Positions 59,201-64,000 of a stretch of 64,000 nucleotides of DNA are shown in pieces. This DNA comes from Toxonevra muliebris (Eukaryota > Arthropoda > Insecta > Diptera > Pallopteridae): contig OY829330.1 of the NCBI GenBank assembly GCA_963691655.1, positions 2,418,001-2,482,000 on the forward strand. Reading direction: 5' to 3'. A program made the translations under genes and the position numbers. The notes under the pieces were generated by a model that was not told the origin of the DNA, searched no databases, and worked only from the letters and a program-made list of their open reading frames with translations. Every line of letters starts with the position of its first letter. The stretch's first letter is position 1.

Positions 59201-59724
59201 CTATTTACAATATCTACACTACTAGATACTAAGTAATTTAGAAGACACTCACCTCGTTCGTTGATGTTGCTACTACCCCAGATGGTATGATGGGCATTAG
59301 CATCACAGCCGACAACAAAATGGCGATTGGACTGTTGGCAGTCACTAATTAACTCCTGGACCTCGATTGGTGGGATTTGTTGCGAGTCCCCAGCAAAGTA
59401 AGCAGTCGCCAGTACGACCTCCTGTACTCCGTTTGCAGTGGGAACCTCCACCAGTATTGCTACGAGACCTCTGGAAATGAAATTAGTAAGAGGGAGATAA
59501 TTAAAACTTTTTTCAATTAGTATGGCCGGTCTTGGCACAACATCTCCACGAAAGTAAAGCAACTTACTATGATTTGTATTGAGTCCGCAGACCTGGTCAC
59601 AGCTTACCCAGGGCTCCTGTATTAGCGCAAGGGTGAATTTGTTTGCAGCGAAAAGTCTGCATACTGTGGCCGATGCCCCTATGGCAGGATGCAGGTTCGC
59701 CTAGAGTACCCTGATGGCACTCAT
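56281..59724 (-). pseudogene. ORF2 of LOA-like element: EN-RT-RNase H-CCHC, broken
   Basis: The ATG at 59724 begins MSAIRVL then TAG (59703-59701), probably a lost Gln of LQANL. Endonuclease to about 58999: LIQEPW (catalytic Glu), GCDANAHHTIWGSS, EVLDLTLAS, SLSDHQHIVF with the catalytic Asp and His kept. Linker 58980-58249 (VPWWNNQLSDMRKHVRKLF). Reverse transcriptase: FLDIEGAFDNTGF at about 58110, GCPQGGVLS at about 57950 and GYADDLVII at about 57860, in shifted frames. Thumb 57659-57468. RNase H in 57450-56281: WCTDGSK, FQAEIYAIE, SDSQAALLAL, GHCDIVGNEAAN, where Asn replaces the usual last Asp. The end is a CRLCLEDDESTPHILCECPAL zinc knuckle. Several frameshifts and stops. Confidence 0.85.
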
Positions 59725-59826
59725 CGTCTCTGTTGATCTAGAGACCGTTGGACGAGCTTCCCAGCCAAAGCTCGTCGAGGCCCCCTGCCTCTAGCACCTC
59801 TACCTCCTCTGCCATGGGCTACAGCC

Positions 59827-60946
59827 CTACCAAGGGAGTTGGGTGGCATACCTCTTCCGAGAGGAAGGATGCGAATTGCGAGGCAGAACTGCCAGCGGAG
59901 TTCCCCCTGGCAGTTCTGCGGAAGTCGCAGAAGGCAGTGATTGCTGAGAGGCCCTACTACTAGTCAGCCCTGCAGCATGACTAGTAGAGGGTCCTGCAGC
60001 AGCCATTGCCTCTACGGTCCCTCCGGTAATGGGTGTGTCAGAGGACACTGTTACTGACCCCACGTGCAGCAATGAGAGCCGTGATGACCTTCCACTGGTG
60101 GGCTCATCAGCCCGACCAGCAGAAGATCCAACGGTACTCATAGCCCTCACTGAAACGGTGGCAGCAGGTTTGTGTTTCGACCTGGAAGCGGTCTCTGAGG
60201 CAGATGATTGATGCTGCGAGAGCCCTCTGGTTGTCAGCCCGGCGGCACGACTTGTAGAGGGTGTCTCAACATCACTCTTCGCCACAAAACCGCTACCTGG
60301 CGCACCGACGATACTGGCCCAAGTAACAGGACCGGTCGCAATATCACCAGTGGACCTCAGCCGCCGAAGAGTCCTTAAATTAGCCTGCCCAGCGGCGCGA
60401 CTAGTGGAAGGCTCTACAGCGTCTAGAGGCACTGTTGACATGTTGCCGGTCCTGCTACTGACCAGATCGGCAGTAGCCGGGAGCATGTCCACCGACATCG
60501 CCTTGTCCCCGCTGTCTACCGTACTGGTAGAGATAGTTATGGAAGGGACCTGCTCCTCCGATACAGGTCCAGCGTTTTTGGTCGCACCTGCCACAGGTTT
60601 GAGCATCAATTTGATGACCCCAATTCTGTAGCAGACCCTGCCCTTGAGCTCCAGCAGTTTAGTCATTGATGCATCATCAATAACCATAATCAGATGGAGC
60701 AGCGGACCTTGCGTGCGTCGTTCAACAACCTTCCACTGCTCAGTTGAGAAGGGGTTTAGTGCATCAAGTGTGCTCACTACCTTCTCACTTGTCAGCGATA
60801 GGCTGTGAGGAAAGTAACCCCGGATCAAATGAGTCCTGGGAAAGTTACCCTCCTCCACAAGGTCTATATCAAGGGCCGAACGGTCTTTAATTTTATTAAA
60901 GTGCCTACGCACCCAGTCAGCCGAGGAATATTTTCTACAAAGTTGT
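59827..60946 (-). pseudogene. ORF1 of LOA-like element, 5'-truncated
   Basis: Open for about 370 codons on the minus strand from about 60946 (QLCRKYSSADWVRRHFNK) to a stop at 59827, with no ATG at the left edge, so the true start is lost. The first ~110 residues (HLIRGYFPHSL, WKVVERRTQG, LHLIMVIDDASMTKLLEL) resemble the DUF4780-type domain found in ORF1 of such elements. The rest is Ser/Thr/Ala-rich with a repeated PSTSRAAG motif (three or more copies) and a short basic end. No zinc knuckle is seen. The stop lies about 100 bases before the ORF2 ATG. Confidence 0.7.
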
Positions 60947-60950
60947 TTTA

Positions 60951-61221
60951 ATTAAAAGGCATAGAAATCATATTTTTTTACTTGTATTCATTTATTATTT
61001 TATTTTTAATAAGTATTAAGGTTAACTTTCATACATATTTTTGCATACACTACAGGCGTTGTCGCCTTGAAATGATCAAAAGATCCATCCAAAGGCCATC
61101 AAAGAATTATAAAGTGAAGTTTCTTGAAATTTATTTCTTTCGAATATATTTTGTTTTTTTTTCATATTATATATAAGTTTTTTTCACAAATTATATCAAC
61201 AGCAACAAACACAACCTCTTC
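60951..61221 (+). other. Interval with an exon-like piece
   Basis: On the plus strand, ACACTACAG|GCGTTG at about 61055 could be a splice acceptor for a short frame reading RLEMIKRSIQRPSKNYK. After the hAT insertion is removed (61222-62548), the frame TNTTSSLEIETPTKKFKRKAKR spans the insertion site. It may be a remnant of the TA element's own gene. Weak evidence only. Confidence 0.25.
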
Positions 61222-61262
61222 CAGAGAATATACAGAGAATGGAAACTTTACCATTACACATG

Positions 61263-61358
61263 GTGCCAAGTGATTTAGTAGACCTACCACAGTAGTGCCC
61301 AGCGATTTAGTAGACCTACCACAGTAGTGCCAAACGGCTTAGTAGACCTACCTCAGTA
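61263..61358. repeat. 32-bp tandem repeat, 3 copies
   Basis: GTGCCAAGTGATTTAGTAGA and the following CCTACCACAGTA recur every 32 bases (CGATTTAG at 61303, CGGCTTAG at 61335). Subterminal in the hAT element, so possibly a transposase-binding array. Confidence 0.8.
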
Positions 61359-61974
61359 GTACCAGTCGAACCAAAAAGTATTGCTGATGTTCATTGTTTT
61401 TTGTTACACTTTACTATTTTGCCTTACTATTTCCTTTGAGTTTACTCCTATTGCTATATGTTATATTTTTTGTGTTATGAAACGTTTCAAAAATTGTTAT
61501 TTTGTTTTTTAGCACACAATCAAAATATTGAAATCGTACCAACTATGATTTTTTGCTAAAAACTATTTTTATATGTCTAAAAGCGTTATATTCGTAGTTC
61601 ATTCGATGAACAAAACCTTTTTGTTTACTCATAATTTTTTCATAAAGACCAAACTGAATAGATGCCTGATTTCATGTATTATTATATTTATTTACTAATA
61701 AGTTCGCATAAGTAAGAACCAAAAGTTTTAATTGAATGAATTTTATTTAGTACAATTTTTGATAAAGCGTACTTTTTCCTCACTTTTTTTTGCATACATT
61801 TTCGCTTTGTTAGCACGGCAATACATATCCATGAATATTATTCACCGCGCCAAAAATATTGGATTATCTTTTTATTTTGCGTGAATAATTTTATAATATT
61901 AATAGTGACTAAAACAGTTTTTTTCAAAACTTAAAATTTATAAAATAAAAAAAATGCCTCATCAGAGAAAATAT

Positions 61975-62400
61975 ATGGTCTTTGTTTCTTCTTCAGCAAT
62001 AGTCCAGTGTGGGTCTGCTATAATGGCGGCCAACGCTCTGCCTTCATTTACAAAATTTGTTGCACTTACTGAAAACAATTAACAATTTTTTGTTTAGAAC
62101 AAGAGAACAGCTCCTTTTTGTTTGGTTACTTACTTTTTTACGTATTTCCGCTTTCACCAAGCTGAAATTTCTGTTCCAATCCAGAATTTTAACATCTCAT
62201 CAATCGCATTTGCATATATCGTTTTACTGGCGCAGTCCATCCTTCTCATTTTTGCGCTCCTCTATGTTGATAATGAAAATGTCTGCCTGCAAAGATAAAG
62301 AAATATATTATTGTATAATTTATTATCGTTTAAATTAAAGAATATTGCAAAAATACTTACTTTTGCATTCAATTTAGAAAATGTGAAAATTTAATCAGCT
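61975..62400 (-). pseudogene. Exon-like remnant inside the hAT element
   Basis: On the minus strand a donor AAAA|GTAAGT at 62360 and an acceptor CTTTGCAG at about 62287 define a 74-bp intron. The exon after it reads ADIFIINIEERKNEKDGLRQ, then stops, then DVKILDWNRNFSLVKAEIRKK to a second donor at 62133. After a TTTTCAG acceptor near 62077 comes NEGRALAAIIADPHWTIAEEE. Three stops interrupt it. It may be the decayed transposase gene of this element or captured exons; no family is recognised. Confidence 0.3.
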
Positions 62401-62548
62401 GATTTATTTTTCACCACCAACAACAACAAAACTGAGGTGAACTTATATATATGTCTGTCCGCTATAGCGACATAAAAAACGCACATTTTTCAAAAAACTA
62501 GGAGGAAGAGGAAGACTTTCCATTCTCTGTATATTCTCTGACCTCTTC

Positions 62549-62879
62549 GCTTGAAATAGAGACGCCGACTAAAAAATTCAAAAGAAAAGCAAAGCGTACG
62601 CGATTATATGCTAAGGCCAAAAGAGTAAAGCTTGTTTTTTATATACCAAAATTTTGTATGGAGAACATTTTTGGTATATTTGTCTCTTTCTTACATTTTC
62701 TATGCAACTAAATTTGTAAAAATGAAGAAATACCTTACTTCAAATTGAACACCATGGTTGCATGAAAGGAGCACATTTTTCTTCATTTTGAGGAAAATTT
62801 ACTTAAACGAGAGAAATTTTCGTGGATTCAAATTGAGGAAACTTTTTCTTTGTTTTAGAGATGGGTATTTTTCTGGGTG
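62549..62879. other. Right end of the TA element, no gene seen
   Basis: Short basic frame KKFKRKAKRTRLYAKAKRVK just after the hAT insertion, then AT-rich sequence with AATTGAGGAAAC-type subterminal words leading to the terminal repeat at 62865-62879. Confidence 0.5.
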
Positions 62880-64000
62880 TATGCACGCCTTACTAGGCGC
62901 ATTTCATCATTCGTGAACAACGCTCTGCACGCTTCGTATGCTCGCCTTATCAGGCACATTTCATCATTTGTGAACAACGCTCTGCACGCTCCGTATTCTC
63001 GCCCTACCAGGCGCATTTCATCATTTGTGAACAACGCTCTGCACGCTCCGTATTCTCGCCCTACCAGGTGCATTTCATCATTTGTGAACAACGCTCTGCA
63101 CGCTCCGTTTTCTCGCCCTACCAGGCGCATTTTATCATTTGTAAACAACGCTCTGCACGCTCCGTATTCTTGCCCTACCAGGCGCATTTCATCATTTGTG
63201 AACAACGCTCTGCACGCTCCGTTTTCTCGCCCTACCAGGCGCATTTCATCATTTGTGAACAACGCTCTGCACGCTCCGTATTCTTGCCCTACCAGGCGCA
63301 TTTCATCATTTGTGAACAACGCTTTGCACGCTCCGTATTCTCGCCCTACCAGGCGCATTTCATCATTTGTGAACAACGCTCTGCACGCTCCGTATGCTCG
63401 CCTTACTAGGCGCATTTCATCATTTGTGAACAATGCTCTGCATGCTCCGTATTCTCGCCCTACCAGGCGCATTTCATCATTTGTGAACAACGCTCTGCAC
63501 GCCCCGTATTCTCGCCCTACCAGGCGCATTTCATCATTTGTGAACAACGCTCTGCATGCTCCGTATTCTCGCCCTACCAGGCGCATTTCATCATTTGTGA
63601 ACAACGCTCTGCACGCTCCGTATTCTCGCCCTACCAGGCGCATTTCCTCATTTGTGAACAACGCTCTGCACGCTCCGTTTTCTCGCCCTACCAGGCGCAT
63701 TTCATCATTTGTGAACAACGCTCTGCACGCTCCGTATTCTCGCCCTACCAGGTGCATTTCATCATTTGTGAACAACGCTCTGCACGCTCCGTATTCTCGC
63801 CCTACCAGGCGCATTTCATCATTTGTGAACAACGCTCTGCACGCTCCGTATGCTCGCCTTACCAGGCTCATTTTATCATTTGTGAACAATGCTCTGCATG
63901 CTCCGTATTCTCGCCCTACCAGGCGCATTTCATCATTTGTGAACAACGCTTTGCACGCTCCGTATTCTCGCCCTACCAAGCGCATTTCATCATTTGTGAA
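62880..64000. repeat. 57-bp satellite (type 2), right segment, ~19.7 copies, runs off the window
   Basis: Continuation of the array at 55582-55835 with the same unit (ATGCACGCCTTACTAGGCGC ...). The period is 57, with occasional substitutions (CTCGCC, CTTGCC, TTTTCTCG variants). As 57 is a multiple of three and the unit has no stop in that frame, the minus strand stays open for the whole segment as a repeat of EYGACRALFTNDEMRLVGR. This is a property of the unit and is not evidence of a protein. The array is cut by the window end. Confidence 0.97.

Larger units (their letters stand above)
56200..60950 (-). mobile_element. LOA-like non-LTR retrotransposon, 5'-truncated
   Basis: Minus-strand element with a (TAA)n-like tail at 56200-56223, ORF2 with endonuclease, reverse transcriptase, RNase H and a terminal CCHC, and a 5'-truncated ORF1. 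The RNase H, TAA tail and GCPQGGVLS/YADD style point to the LOA/I group. The 5' truncation is at about 60950, and no clear target duplication was found. Its base composition is distinctly richer in G+C than the host element around it. Confidence 0.85.
61214..62548. mobile_element. hAT element, 1319 bp
   Basis: Element 61222-62540. The ends are 24-bp perfect inverted repeats starting CAGAGAATATACAGAG, flanked by a perfect 8-bp duplication ACCTCTTC (61214-61221 and 62541-62548). It contains a three-copy 32-bp repeat near the left end and exon-like pieces on the minus strand. No hAT domain is recognisable. Confidence 0.95.
55834..62881. mobile_element. TA-flanked DNA element (7044 bp with nested insertions)
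   Basis: Element 55836-62879. The ends CACCCAGAGAAATAC and GTATTTTTCTGGGTG are inverted repeats with one mismatch. The dinucleotide TA is duplicated on both sides, judged by the phase of the 57-bp array it splits. Inside both ends are repeated AATTGAGGAAA/TTTCCTCAATT words. Removing the LOA-like and hAT insertions leaves about 1 kb without a transposase, so it is MITE-like. TA duplication alone does not settle the superfamily. Confidence 0.75.

Noticed and set aside
60029..60631. Plus-strand frames opposite the LOA-like ORF1
   Set aside because: Shadows of the Ser/Ala-rich ORF1 on the minus strand, whose repeats and position before ORF2 make it the real frame.
62855..63985. A 376-residue repeat protein on the minus strand
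   Set aside because: The open frame follows from a 57-bp unit lacking stops in that frame; there is no promoter, start context or non-repeat domain. It is kept only as a finding to test.
1..64000. Common origin of the two 57-bp satellites (1-988 and 55582-64000)
   Set aside because: They share the period and the short string CACGCTCC, but the rest does not align convincingly; chance is likely.

Overview
Organism and character. This is a repeat-dominated, AT-rich animal window, almost certainly insect and most likely a fly. The grounds are a 17.6/297-type LTR retrotransposon with a tRNA-Ser-like primer site, RNase H-bearing I/LOA-type non-LTR elements, a TATA + TCAGTC initiator + downstream element core promoter, and 57-59 bp introns in a decayed gene. 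The species cannot be named from sequence alone. I see no intact host gene, rRNA, tRNA or CRISPR array. The content (satellites, nested broken transposons, recent tandem duplications) is that of pericentric or otherwise heterochromatic DNA.

Layout. 1-3845: three tandem arrays (57 bp x 17.3; a degenerate ~128 bp x 3 carrying GCGCCATCT motifs; 455 bp x 5). 4398-6742: a hAT DNA transposon with matching ends and an 8-bp target duplication (7/8), keeping only the C-terminal transposase dimerisation exon. 5849-21149: a 14-copy, ~1093-bp satellite made from the right 894 bp of that hAT element plus 199 bp of neighbouring DNA, so the transposase exon and the hAT right end are each present 14 times. 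21453-37400: a nest of transposons. An I-like non-LTR element is split by a 1352-bp hAT element (8-bp duplication GTTGCTAC) and by a second non-LTR element, which itself holds a 1507-bp hAT element, which in turn holds a 336-bp hAT-like MITE. Most of the nest was then tandemly duplicated (23626-29978 and 29979-36706).

37603-43125: a complete-length 17.6-like Ty3/gypsy element with 236-bp LTRs that differ at three sites. Its pol has a Glu in place of the first catalytic Asp of reverse transcriptase and an in-frame loss in integrase. 43732-44600: a decayed multi-exon gene on the minus strand. 44635-54324: two rearranged copies of a low-copy repeat set, with two piggyBac-like MITEs (TTAA), a CR1-like fragment, a 195-bp hairpin and a 1642-bp hAT element. 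54795-55835: a core promoter that is probably an LTR, then a 177-bp x 3 array, then a second 57-bp array. That array is split by a 7044-bp insertion with TA duplications (55836-62879), which carries a 5'-truncated LOA-like element (minus strand) and a 1319-bp hAT element. The 57-bp array resumes at 62880 and runs off the window.

How the parts relate. None of the mobile elements looks autonomous. Several independent hAT families with different terminal repeats have inserted here, each leaving a near-perfect 8-bp duplication, so the locus is a good record of insertion order. Lesions shared by both copies of the 6.3-kb duplication show the non-LTR elements were dead before the duplication. The strongest novelty candidate is the hAT-end satellite: a transposon end and a transposase domain turned into a tandem repeat, with dimer-level higher-order structure.
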